Positions 1-5,873 of a stretch of DNA of 9,138 nt are shown piece by piece; the stretch's first letter is position 1, and each line of letters begins with the position of its first letter. This stretch comes from a bacterium (GTDB lineage: Bacteria; Desulfobacterota; Deferrisomatia; Deferrisomatales; BM512). The stretch is from the NCBI GenBank assembly GCA_009724975.1, contig SRXB01000063.1:1-9138 (forward strand), given 5' to 3'. Under the pieces are notes generated by a model. The model had not been told where the DNA came from, did not search any database, and worked only from the letters and a program-made list of their open reading frames with translations. Both the position numbers and the translations under genes were made by a program.

Positions 1-120
1 AGGAATGAAAAGGGGTATTTCAGGTTTCTCCACAACGATACCGCCTATGCGATTCAACGAAGGCTCCAGTTCGCGGGCTATGCCACCGTGATTCTGCCCA
101 TCAGAATGGACGGGGTGTGA
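1..120 (+). CDS. C-terminal fragment of an unrecognised protein (5' end outside window)
   Basis: An open frame runs from the first base of the window to a TGA at 118-120 and gives the last 39 residues of a protein. The tail reads ...AYAIQRRLQFAGYATVILPI... and ends RMDGV. It is mildly basic, with no motif I can assign to a family. The stop overlaps a GTG start of the next gene (GTGA, 117-120), an arrangement typical of translationally coupled genes, which supports this being real coding sequence. Start and full length are unknown because the gene is cut by the window edge. No function is proposed. Confidence 0.6.
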   Translation, partial: RNEKGYFRFLHNDTAYAIQRRLQFAGYATVILPIRMDGV

Positions 121-587
121 AAATGTCATCCTTCTTTGATTCGAGAGCCGCCAAGCGCGGGGAGGATAAAGCCATGAACATACTTGACGAGATGCGAGAC
201 AAGGGCTGGATAAGCCTTTTCATGAAAAACTGGCTGGTCTTTGAAAGACCAGAGGATATGCTGGCTTATGTCGTAAGCATGGCAAAAAAAGGGGGGTATC
301 CAGAGTTGAAACCCTTGGCCGAGTTGGATGGGAACAAAGCCTCCGAATCGGGCGAGTGCATGGACATCGTGACCATCGTGCGAAACCTGCTTTCCGACAG
401 TTTCGGGCCGCTTTCACCTCGGGGGCCTTATGCGTATAAGGCGCTTGCGTCTTCTTGGGAATTCGCAGCGGACTTCGAGGAATATTGCACCCAGCATAGA
501 ATTTCTTCACAAGGATTTTGCGATGACCACAAAATCTCCTTTGATTTTTTAACCTCCATTTTCGGTGAAGCAAAAATAAATCCTTAG
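117..587 (+). CDS. Hypothetical protein, 156 residues, low-GC
   Basis: I do not recognise this protein. It starts at GTG 117, overlapping the previous stop by 4 bases; an ATG two codons later (123) is an alternative start. The product looks soluble and mixed in charge: a charged N-terminus, a KNWLVFERPEDMLAY segment around residues 38-52, a central acidic stretch, and two cysteines near the C-terminus (in EEYCTQH and GFCDD). There is no signal peptide, transmembrane segment or cysteine cluster. By hand count it is about 49% GC, clearly below the core genes to the right. Together with its position beside the 3' end of a tRNA-His, this hints at accessory DNA. Coupling to the upstream gene suggests the two act together. 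It has no obvious terminator of its own. Confidence 0.6.
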   Translation: MKMSSFFDSRAAKRGEDKAMNILDEMRDKGWISLFMKNWLVFERPEDMLAYVVSMAKKGGYPELKPLAELDGNKASESGECMDIVTIVRNLLSDSFGPLSPRGPYAYKALASSWEFAADFEEYCTQHRISSQGFCDDHKISFDFLTSIFGEAKINP

Positions 588-732
588 ACAAGACAACCCA
601 TCGCGTTTTTGGCAAAACAAACCTACTAAAACGCATTGCGCATTGGTCGCGAAGTTTGCTCAAGCGGCGCTCTCTCGCCTTGGCACTTTTAATGGCAGGG
701 AATTGGCAGGTAGAATGAGGCTTAAAAAGTTA
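588..732. other. Non-coding stretch between hypothetical gene and tRNA terminator
   Basis: No convincing gene lies here. A minus-strand open frame covering 220-663 is an antisense shadow with no family resemblance. The stretch contains a loose inverted repeat (GCGTTTT at 603-609, AAAACGC at 628-634, 18-base loop) without a T tract. It also has three copies of TGGCA at 681, 693 and 704, spaced 11-12 bases. It may be the junction between accessory DNA and the tRNA operon, but I saw no direct copy of the tRNA 3' end that would mark an attachment site within the window. Confidence 0.4.
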
Positions 733-761
733 AAGGGTTAGGCGTTGGCCGCCTAACCCTT
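733..761 (-). terminator. Rho-independent terminator of the tRNA operon
   Basis: A perfect 12-base-pair stem (733-744 with 750-761; core GGGTTAGGCG/CGCCTAACCC) encloses a 5-base loop. Read on the minus strand the hairpin is followed at once by a T-rich tail (TTTAACTTTTT, complement of 722-732). It lies about 10 bases beyond the 3' end of tRNA-His. On the plus strand no T run follows, so the terminator acts on minus-strand transcripts. Confidence 0.88.
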
Positions 762-770
762 CGTAATTAT

Positions 771-847
771 TGGGGTGAGTGATGGGATTTGAACCCACGA
801 CCACCGGAGCCACAATCCGATGCTCTACCAGCTGAGCTACACCCACC
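771..847 (-). tRNA. tRNA-His (anticodon GTG)
   Basis: The minus strand folds into a full cloverleaf of 77 bases. The acceptor stem GTGGGTG pairs with CACTCAC. The D-arm is GCTC/GAGC, the anticodon loop is TTGTGGC (anticodon GTG), and the T-arm is GTGGG-TTCAAAT-CCCAT. Histidine identity is confirmed by the extra G at position -1 facing discriminator C73. The CCA end is encoded (complement of 771-773). It is the last of three tRNA genes and is followed by a strong terminator. Confidence 0.96.
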
Positions 848-880
848 GCATAAACGTTTTCATGCGATTATTTTAAATAC

Positions 881-957
<77 letters not shown>

Positions 958-971
958 GCGGTTCCCTTCGT

Positions 972-1048
972 TGGTCGGGGCGAAAGGATTTGAACCTTCG
1001 ACCCTCTGCTCCCAAAGCAGATGCGCTACCAGGCTGCGCCACGCCCCG
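972..1048 (-). tRNA. tRNA-Pro (anticodon TGG)
   Basis: This is a 77-base cloverleaf on the minus strand with the typical proline start CGGGGCGTGGCGCAG. The acceptor stem is CGGGGCG/CGCCCCG, with discriminator A and an encoded CCA (complement of 972-974). The anticodon stem is TCTGC/GCAGA with loop TTTGGGA, giving anticodon TGG. It is the first gene of a Pro-Arg-His tRNA cluster. Confidence 0.96.
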
Positions 1049-1060
1049 ATGAGGACGCAA

Positions 1061-1089
1061 AAACTAACACAACGAAAACTACATTACAA
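1061..1089 (-). promoter_or_regulatory. Candidate promoter of the tRNA-Pro-Arg-His operon
   Basis: On the minus strand a TTGTAA -35-like element (1089-1084) is separated by exactly 17 bases from a TAGTTT -10-like element (1066-1061). This places transcription start a few bases before tRNA-Pro at 1048. Each element is only a partial match to sigma70 consensus (4 of 6 and 3 of 6). Support comes mainly from spacing, position and the locally AT-rich DNA between the methyltransferase stop and the tRNA. Read-through from the methyltransferase gene is also possible, as no terminator is seen between them. Confidence 0.35.
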
Positions 1090-1118
1090 GAGGCGGTTTT
1101 GGGGTTCGCCGGGTATTT

Positions 1119-1601
1119 TCACCCTTCCGTGGCGAAAGATTCCCTGCCGCTCATCTTAAGGTTCTCCGTAACCCATTTTGGTATTTGCCCGACCATGCGC
1201 CCGTCGCGTAAAAGCGCCATTCCCGCGACCACGCCATCGACCCTAACTATAACGTATCCCTTGCCCTCGCCCGCGGGAAGGCTTCGTCCCTCAGCCAAGC
1301 CCTTAAGGTCATTGGCCGAAAGGTCCGCCACCGCCTTTGTGGCGTTAACGCCGAAAACGAGGATGCCCGCGGTGGCCGGTTTCGACACCCCGCCCTTGCC
1401 AGTTTTCAAGAGCGGTATTCCGCCCTCCTGGGCGTGCAAAAGAGCGTCGGCCTCGACCGCTTCACTTCTCACGGCGGAGATATGGTCGCCCTTCTTATAG
1501 AGGGCGTAGCCGTCGAAGGCCGAAACGGGTATTCCGAAGCGGTCCGCCAGGGCGAAAAGGGCTGTCTCCCTTTCGCTAGATTTTAGCCAGTCGAGCGACA
1601 A
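1119..1601 (-). CDS. PUA-like C-terminal domain of RsmF-type rRNA methyltransferase, in a shifted frame
   Basis: This frame encodes what looks like the RNA-binding PUA-like domain that normally ends RsmF-type NOL1/NOP2/Sun methyltransferases. Family-like features are the RFGIP segment (residues 21-25), the region around GGIPLLKTGKG (60-70), and GKGYVIVRVDGVVAG (113-127) followed by GQIPKWV (138-144). The last two match the usual 'GYvlv..dG..lG' and 'PK' elements. The only start for an independent protein is TTG at 1601. It is preceded by GGAGG at a workable spacing, but those bases also encode the end of the methyltransferase domain. The frame overlaps that gene by 26 bases. If one A were absent from the A4 run at 1581-1584, the two would read through as ...ARLAK-SSERET.... 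I regard it as the second half of a frameshifted gene more than as a separate gene. Confidence 0.7.
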   Translation of the reverse strand: MSLDWLKSSERETALFALADRFGIPVSAFDGYALYKKGDHISAVRSEAVEADALLHAQEGGIPLLKTGKGGVSKPATAGILVFGVNATKAVADLSANDLKGLAEGRSLPAGEGKGYVIVRVDGVVAGMALLRDGRMVGQIPKWVTENLKMSGRESFATEG

Positions 1602-2487
1602 AGAACCCCTCCGAGTCGAAATAGTGCGGGTAAAGGCGGGCGGCGTTTTTAAGGGCTTCGGGAAGTTTTATCCCTTTGTATTCGCAAAGACCCTCCCGCG
1701 TCGGCAAATCAAGGCCAAGGGGGAGGACTTCAAGGCCGCCCCTTTCCAGAAAGGGCGCCAAAATCAGCTCGTTCTCCTCGGGCGCGTAGGTGCAGGTCGA
1801 ATAAACCAGCTCCCCGCCCTCCTCAAGTATGTCCAGCGCCTGGGCCAAAATGCCCGACTGCCTCTCGGTCATGCGCCGCCGGTCGTTCTCCACGCTCTCC
1901 TTAGGCCTCGCATCGGGTCCGCGCCAGGTCCCCTCGCCGGAGCAGGGGGCATCAACGAGAATTTTACCAAACCGCATCCTCTTGGGGAAATTCTGGCCGG
2001 AGTAACAGGTGATTATGGTGTTTGCGACGCCTATGCGGCGCAAGTTGGCGTTTAGCGACGTTATGCGCGAGTGGCTGGGCTCGTTGGCGACGATGAGGCC
2101 GGTATTTTCCATCATCTGCGCCATGAAGGTGGTCTTGGAGCCCGGCGCGGCGCACATGTCCAGCACCTTTTCGAGGGGCGAGGCCCTCATGGCCAGGGCG
2201 GAGATCGCCGAGGAGGCGCTCTGGATGTAAAAATGCCCCAGCGCGTGCGCTAGGGTAGTGCCTAGCGCCACGGGCGAGCTCTCGACCCTGAAGACAAGCT
2301 CGCTAAAGGGCTCGGGCTTCAGAACGCACCCTAGCGAGGCCAAATGGGAGGCTAGAGCCATTGCCGTGGTCTTCAGGGTATTTACCCTGATGTGTACGGG
2401 CGGGGGCCTTTTCACCGCCTCCAGAAAATTCTGAAAGTCGGGAACAAGTCCTTCGAGGTGGCCTAGCCGGAGGGCTGGATTTGCCAT
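1576..2487 (-). CDS. rsmF-like: NOL1/NOP2/Sun-family rRNA (cytosine-C5) methyltransferase, catalytic part (RsmB/RsmF-like)
   Basis: This is a SAM-dependent RNA m5C methyltransferase, probably acting on ribosomal RNA in the cytosol. Residue marks: HIRVNTLK (32-39), the family's N-terminal RNA-binding signature; SAM motif I VLDMCAAPGSKT (108-119); NEPS with a downstream Arg (135-141); motif IV VDAPCSGEGTWR (178-189) with Cys182; and motif VI YSTCTY (229-234) with Cys232, the pair of cysteines used for catalysis and release. The frame ends PHYFDSEGFFVARLAKI, the usual end of the catalytic domain, and stops at 1576. At 303 residues it is short, because RsmF proteins run to roughly 450-480 with a PUA-like domain that here sits in another frame just downstream. 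The ATG at 2487 lies 3 bases after the stop of the phosphoesterase, so the two are likely co-transcribed. Membership of the family is firm; the exact rRNA target is not. Confidence 0.9.
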   Translation of the reverse strand: MANPALRLGHLEGLVPDFQNFLEAVKRPPPVHIRVNTLKTTAMALASHLASLGCVLKPEPFSELVFRVESSPVALGTTLAHALGHFYIQSASSAISALAMRASPLEKVLDMCAAPGSKTTFMAQMMENTGLIVANEPSHSRITSLNANLRRIGVANTIITCYSGQNFPKRMRFGKILVDAPCSGEGTWRGPDARPKESVENDRRRMTERQSGILAQALDILEEGGELVYSTCTYAPEENELILAPFLERGGLEVLPLGLDLPTREGLCEYKGIKLPEALKNAARLYPHYFDSEGFFVARLAKI

Positions 2488-2490
2488 TGA

Positions 2491-3249
2491 TCAGAGCTCG
2501 GCAATGAGCGCGGGGGCAAAATCAATGAAATCCGCGCTTGTGAGGTGGTATGTGACGCCGTTTTTCGTCCCGAAGGGATTTTTGAAAACCGTGGGGCCGC
2601 TAAGATGCAGGTGGCCGAAAAGGGCGTGGTCGATTTTATGTTTTTCCAGCAGGGCCGTCACGGGCCTCTCTTTCAGGGAAGGGTCGGTGGGGGGAAAGTG
2701 AAGGAGGGCTATCCTTGCCTTCGCGTCTCCCATCGAGGAGAGGCTCGCCTCAAGGCGGGCGACCTCCTTGTCGTAAAGCTTTTTATCCTCCTCCTCGCCC
2801 AGAAGGGTGTAAAAGCCCTCGTCCTCTTTTTTCAGCTCGGGAAAGAGCGCGTCAAAATCCAAAGAGGGGTCGGCCCAGCCGCGCGCCCCGCCGAAAACGG
2901 CGTCGCCGATCCGAAGGCTGTCGCCGGAAATGGCGTACACCCCTTCGGGAAGGGCTTTGCGGACCTTTGAGGCCGAGGCCCACCAATAATCGTGATTTCC
3001 CTTCAGCAAAATCTTGTTGCCGGGCAAAGAGCCTAGCCACTCAAGCTCCGCCCTGGCCTCGTCGAGTTTGGTCGCCCACGAAAAATCCCCCGCCATGCAA
3101 AGAACATCGTCCCCGCCCACGGCTTGGCGTATGGAGCGCTCCATTTTAGCCGCATGATCGAGCCAATGAGGCCCGAAAACGCTCATGGGCTTTGCGCCGC
3201 TGAAAGAGAGGTGCATGTCTGAGAGGGCGAAAATCTTCATGCACACCAT
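2491..3249 (-). CDS. Calcineurin-like metallophosphoesterase (COG1768-like)
   Basis: This is a predicted cytosolic two-metal phosphoesterase of 252 residues. All metal-binding motifs are present in order: D11-x-H13 (SDMHLS), GD (54-55, AGDFSW), GNHD (84-87, followed by YWW), His184 (LLHFPP) and GHLH (212-215). The GNHDYWW and LLHFPPTD wording resembles the COG1768 'predicted phosphohydrolase' group, whose substrate is not established. A charged insert (about 138-175, rich in E and K) lies between the catalytic halves. The ATG at 3249 gives MVCMKIFALSD; the ATG at 3240 gives MKIFALSD, which matches how relatives begin and may be the true start. Neither has a strong ribosome-binding site. It heads the minus-strand unit with the rRNA methyltransferase. 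Confidence 0.85.
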   Translation of the reverse strand: MVCMKIFALSDMHLSFSGAKPMSVFGPHWLDHAAKMERSIRQAVGGDDVLCMAGDFSWATKLDEARAELEWLGSLPGNKILLKGNHDYWWASASKVRKALPEGVYAISGDSLRIGDAVFGGARGWADPSLDFDALFPELKKEDEGFYTLLGEEEDKKLYDKEVARLEASLSSMGDAKARIALLHFPPTDPSLKERPVTALLEKHKIDHALFGHLHLSGPTVFKNPFGTKNGVTYHLTSADFIDFAPALIAEL

Positions 3250-3327
3250 CTACCAGCACTGAGGGCAAAAATTCCATATGTTTTTATTGGACTTCAAAAG
3301 GCGCGGACGGCTATTCTCGTTCGCCTC
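3250..3327. promoter_or_regulatory. Divergent intergenic region (78 bases)
   Basis: This short, AT-richer gap separates the minus-strand phosphoesterase from the plus-strand methyltransferase, so it must carry promoters for both. A plus-strand TTGGAC (3287-3292) and TATTCT (3312-3317) are 19 bases apart. That spacing is long, and the -10 would sit only 10 bases before the ATG. On the minus strand TTGAAG (complement of 3291-3296) has no well-placed partner. I see a promoter-like composition but cannot fix either promoter. No riboswitch or palindromic operator is visible. Confidence 0.4.
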
Positions 3328-4017
3328 ATGGAGAAAAAAATCAGCCGTGCCTATTTGAAAAGCCGCCTCGAAGCGAAAATGACGACGACGCGGACGGGAA
3401 AGATGACCCTTCGCATTCTGAAGGTCGCCAACCCCAACGCGCTATCCGATTCGCTGGACCCCGAGGAGTTTTCCCGGGACGAGCGCTTTCCTTACTGGGC
3501 CGAAATCTGGCCTTCGTCGCTGGGGCTTGCGGCGCACATCTCTCGCCTTCGCCTCCCCCCGGGCCTTTCGGCTATAGAGCTTGGCTGCGGTATGGGTCTT
3601 TGCGGAACGGCGCTGGCGAAAAAGGGGGCGAAGGTGCTTTTCACCGATTACGAGCCCGAAGCCCTTTGCTTTGCGAGGGCAAACCACGCGCTGAATACCC
3701 AAAACCCAGGACTGACAAGGGTTTTCGACTGGCGCGACCCGCCAAGGAGCCTTTTCGCCGACCTCGTCATCGCCTCGGACGTGATTTACGAGCGCCGGTT
3801 CATAGAGCCTTTTTTAAAGACGCTGAAAAAAACCGTTCTTCCGGGCGGGCGGGCGATTGTTGCCGAACCGTGGCGCAAAATCGCGGTAAAATCGGTTGAA
3901 AGGCTTGAAAAAGAGGGCTTTTCGCGCACCCTTTCCCTTGAGGAGGTCCAGTGGGGCGGTAAAACCCACCCCATCTGGATTCACACCCTTTACCGCCACA
4001 AAAGAAAGAGCGCCTGA
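3328..4017 (+). CDS. SAM-dependent methyltransferase, METTL20/21-like (probable protein lysine methyltransferase)
   Basis: This is a class I Rossmann methyltransferase of 229 residues. Marks in order: FPYWAEIWPS (54-63), the pre-motif-I signature of the Methyltransf_16 / ETF-beta lysine methyltransferase type; motif I ELGCGMGLCG (84-93); TDYEPEAL (106-113), whose acidic residue would bind the SAM ribose; and SDVIYE (150-155), the post-motif seen in these enzymes. Family relatives methylate lysines of specific proteins, so protein methylation is an inference and the substrate is unknown. Start ATG 3328 has no clear ribosome-binding site. Internal ATGs at 3379 and 3403 are alternatives, but the family usually has about 30 residues before the KVANPNAL region, which favours the first. 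Its stop is one base before the start of the next gene, so the two are coupled. Confidence 0.85.
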   Translation: MEKKISRAYLKSRLEAKMTTTRTGKMTLRILKVANPNALSDSLDPEEFSRDERFPYWAEIWPSSLGLAAHISRLRLPPGLSAIELGCGMGLCGTALAKKGAKVLFTDYEPEALCFARANHALNTQNPGLTRVFDWRDPPRSLFADLVIASDVIYERRFIEPFLKTLKKTVLPGGRAIVAEPWRKIAVKSVERLEKEGFSRTLSLEEVQWGGKTHPIWIHTLYRHKRKSA

Positions 4018-4018
4018 G

Positions 4019-4705
4019 ATGAACGCCCCGACCCCGCACAACTTTCTTCTCAACCTTAGGGTGGCCAATCCCGAAGTTGCGCGCCTTCTGGATTTTGCCC
4101 GCATGGTTTCGCTAGAAGGGGAGACGATTGTGATAAAAGCCCCTTCGGAAGGGTGGCCGGGGAAGGAGCTTTTCGGGCGAATCGGCGAGTTGGAGAGCTT
4201 GGTCAGGAGCTTTTTCGGCGAGCGTTGCCGCGTTTCGCTCCTGCCCGTCCCCTTGCCCCCCGAAACACTTCCCTCGCCGGTCATGGCGGGCAAGGTGAAC
4301 AACCACGCTCTCTTCTGGGCGCGGCGCGACGGCGTTGGGGCGGCGCTTTTGGCGCGAAAACCCGAGATCGCGAAGGCGGCGGAGTCGAAAATTCTTTTGA
4401 ACGGCCAAAACGCGGTGGATTTCGGAGCCGAGTTCTTCAGGGCCGGCACTATCTCGGAGCTCCTCGACACTTTGTTGGCGAAGATGCGCGAGGAATTTTC
4501 CTACGCGCACATAATAGTCCCCTTCGAGGGCCACGAGGCGGCCCGTGAGCTGGAATACGGGCTTTACGCGGCGAAGGAATGGGGGACTCCCCACTCTCCC
4601 GCGCCACTTTTGCAGCGCTTCATAGGAAGGCTTCACTACTGCGACCCAGCCTCGCCCCCGGGCGCCATGAGAAGCGCCGAGAATTTTTTGGCGGGATTGG
4701 GTTGA
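4019..4705 (+). CDS. Unrecognised protein, 228 residues, upstream of cobT
   Basis: I do not recognise this protein. It begins at ATG 4019 in the sequence TGAGATG, one base after the previous stop, which implies reinitiation. The frame is open further upstream to 3896, but that part lies inside the methyltransferase gene and is rejected. The N-terminal 70-75 residues (FLLNLRVANPEVARLLDFAR, then GELESLVRSFFGERCRVSL) loosely recall the helical-plus-strand domain at the end of DnaX tau subunits; this is a weak resemblance. The middle and C-terminus contain NNHALFWARRDGVGA, AAESKILLNGQNAVDFG and a helix-rich part with EFSYAHIIVPFEGHEA. There is no signal peptide, membrane segment or metal cluster. 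Its codon and base usage match the neighbours, so it is a long-term resident of this operon. It sits between a methyltransferase and three cobalamin genes. Function unknown. Confidence 0.8.
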   Translation: MNAPTPHNFLLNLRVANPEVARLLDFARMVSLEGETIVIKAPSEGWPGKELFGRIGELESLVRSFFGERCRVSLLPVPLPPETLPSPVMAGKVNNHALFWARRDGVGAALLARKPEIAKAAESKILLNGQNAVDFGAEFFRAGTISELLDTLLAKMREEFSYAHIIVPFEGHEAARELEYGLYAAKEWGTPHSPAPLLQRFIGRLHYCDPASPPGAMRSAENFLAGLG

Positions 4706-4763
4706 GGAGTTTTCCTTTTGCGAATAGATTATGGCTTTAACCAATGACGCCGGAGCTTCCCAT

Positions 4764-5873
4764 ATGAGCCACTTTCTTGAGGCGCTGAATGACGGGCGGA
4801 TAAAGGCCGTGACTGGCGAGGAGGCTGTCAGGGAATTCCTTGGCCGACTCAAAGGCGCGCCCCTTTTCGCCTGCGTTGTGGGATCGACCGACACCGCCCT
4901 CATCGAGGGGATATCTGCTGCGGGGGCCACGGCGGAAAAACGGCGCTTCACGGCGGCGCTAGATTCTGAGTTCCTCGTCTACGGCACGCCCGTCACCCTG
5001 CCGGAAATACCCAAAAATCCGCTGGGGCCCCCAAGCCCCGTGGTAATAACCCAAGCCGCCCTCCATGAGATGGGGATAGCGCCGGTTATAGTGGACTCCG
5101 GCTCCGACGTGCCGCCCGCAACGCCGCTCTACTCGCTTGGCTTTAAGCCCGGCAAGGACATCCGCACCGGCAAGGCGCTCTCCCTGCCGGAGGATTTCGG
5201 CAAAAAAGCGCGGGCTCTGGGCAGGGCGCTGGCGGGGCAAAAAGAATGGCTCATATTGTCCGAATCGGTCCCGGGAGGCACGACCACGGCCCTTTCCCTC
5301 CTTGAGGCTCTCGGATTTAGGGCTAGGGGTAAGGTCTCCTCCTCAATGCCGGGAGGAAACCATTCCCAGAAGGAAGAGGTCGTGGCGCAAGCGCTGGCCA
5401 GCGCAAAACTGGGGCCGAAATCCACAGCCCTTGACGCCGCCTGCGCCGTCGGCGACCCTATGCAGCCCCTCGTGGCCTTCATGGCCCTTGAGGCGAGCCT
5501 CAAGGGGCCGGTCGTCCTGGGCGGCGGCACGCAAATGGCCTCGGTGTGGGCCCTCATCCACCGCCTCTGGGAGGAGGGGGAGGAGTGCGATATAAACAAC
5601 ATCGGCCTCGCCACCACGAAGTGGGTCGCGGCGGACCCCGCGGCGGATCTGGCGGGGATACTCCTCCAGGCGAAAAAAGAGATTCCGGCGGTCGCGGCGT
5701 GGCTTGACTTCGCCCCCTCGCGCCACGCGGGTCTTCGCCGCTATGAAGAGGGGCTTGTCAAAGAGGGCGTCGGGGCAGGTGCGGCGGCTTTCGCGGCCTT
5801 CGGGGTAACTAATATTTCCAACGAAAAACTTTTGCGAAAAATCGAAGATATTACGGAAGGGGTCAATGGCTGA
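4764..5873 (+). CDS. cobT: CobT-like nicotinate mononucleotide-dependent phosphoribosyltransferase (UPF0284/TIGR00303 type)
   Basis: CobT transfers phosphoribose from nicotinate mononucleotide to the lower-ligand base (such as dimethylbenzimidazole), making alpha-ribazole phosphate for the cobamide nucleotide loop. This protein matches the UPF0284 branch known from archaea and cyanobacteria. Numbered from the start used here: GSTDTALIEGISAAGA (40-55) then FTAALDSEFLVYG (62-74), VPGGTTT (169-175), a GGGTQMASV segment (253-261) and TTKWVAADP (284-292). At 369 residues it is the usual family length. An in-frame ATG at 4731 would add 11 residues but has its nearest GGAG-like sequence too far away. 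The ATG at 4764 has GGAG 8 bases upstream and is preferred. The two genes downstream are cobalamin genes, which supports the assignment. Its 3' end overlaps cobD by 8 bases. Confidence in the family is high; activity on a particular base is inferred. Confidence 0.87.
   Translation: MSHFLEALNDGRIKAVTGEEAVREFLGRLKGAPLFACVVGSTDTALIEGISAAGATAEKRRFTAALDSEFLVYGTPVTLPEIPKNPLGPPSPVVITQAALHEMGIAPVIVDSGSDVPPATPLYSLGFKPGKDIRTGKALSLPEDFGKKARALGRALAGQKEWLILSESVPGGTTTALSLLEALGFRARGKVSSSMPGGNHSQKEEVVAQALASAKLGPKSTALDAACAVGDPMQPLVAFMALEASLKGPVVLGGGTQMASVWALIHRLWEEGEECDINNIGLATTKWVAADPAADLAGILLQAKKEIPAVAAWLDFAPSRHAGLRRYEEGLVKEGVGAGAAAFAAFGVTNISNEKLLRKIEDITEGVNG

Noticed and set aside
603..634. Inverted repeat GCGTTTT/AAAACGC as a terminator for the hypothetical gene
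   Set aside because: The loop is 18 bases and no T tract follows on the plus strand.
3896..4018. Upstream extension of the 228-residue gene (41 more residues)
   Set aside because: It lies wholly inside the methyltransferase coding region in another frame. The ATG at 4019, one base after that gene's stop, is the natural coupled start.
4706..4763. Possible cobalamin riboswitch before cobT
   Set aside because: Only 58 bases are available, far too short for a B12 aptamer, and no B12-box-like sequence is visible here or in the 78 bases before 3328.
4112..4951. 279-codon open frame on the minus strand, antisense to the unknown gene and start of cobT
   Set aside because: It spans two plus-strand genes and their spacer, has an arginine/proline-rich composition typical of antisense frames, and shows no recognisable domain.
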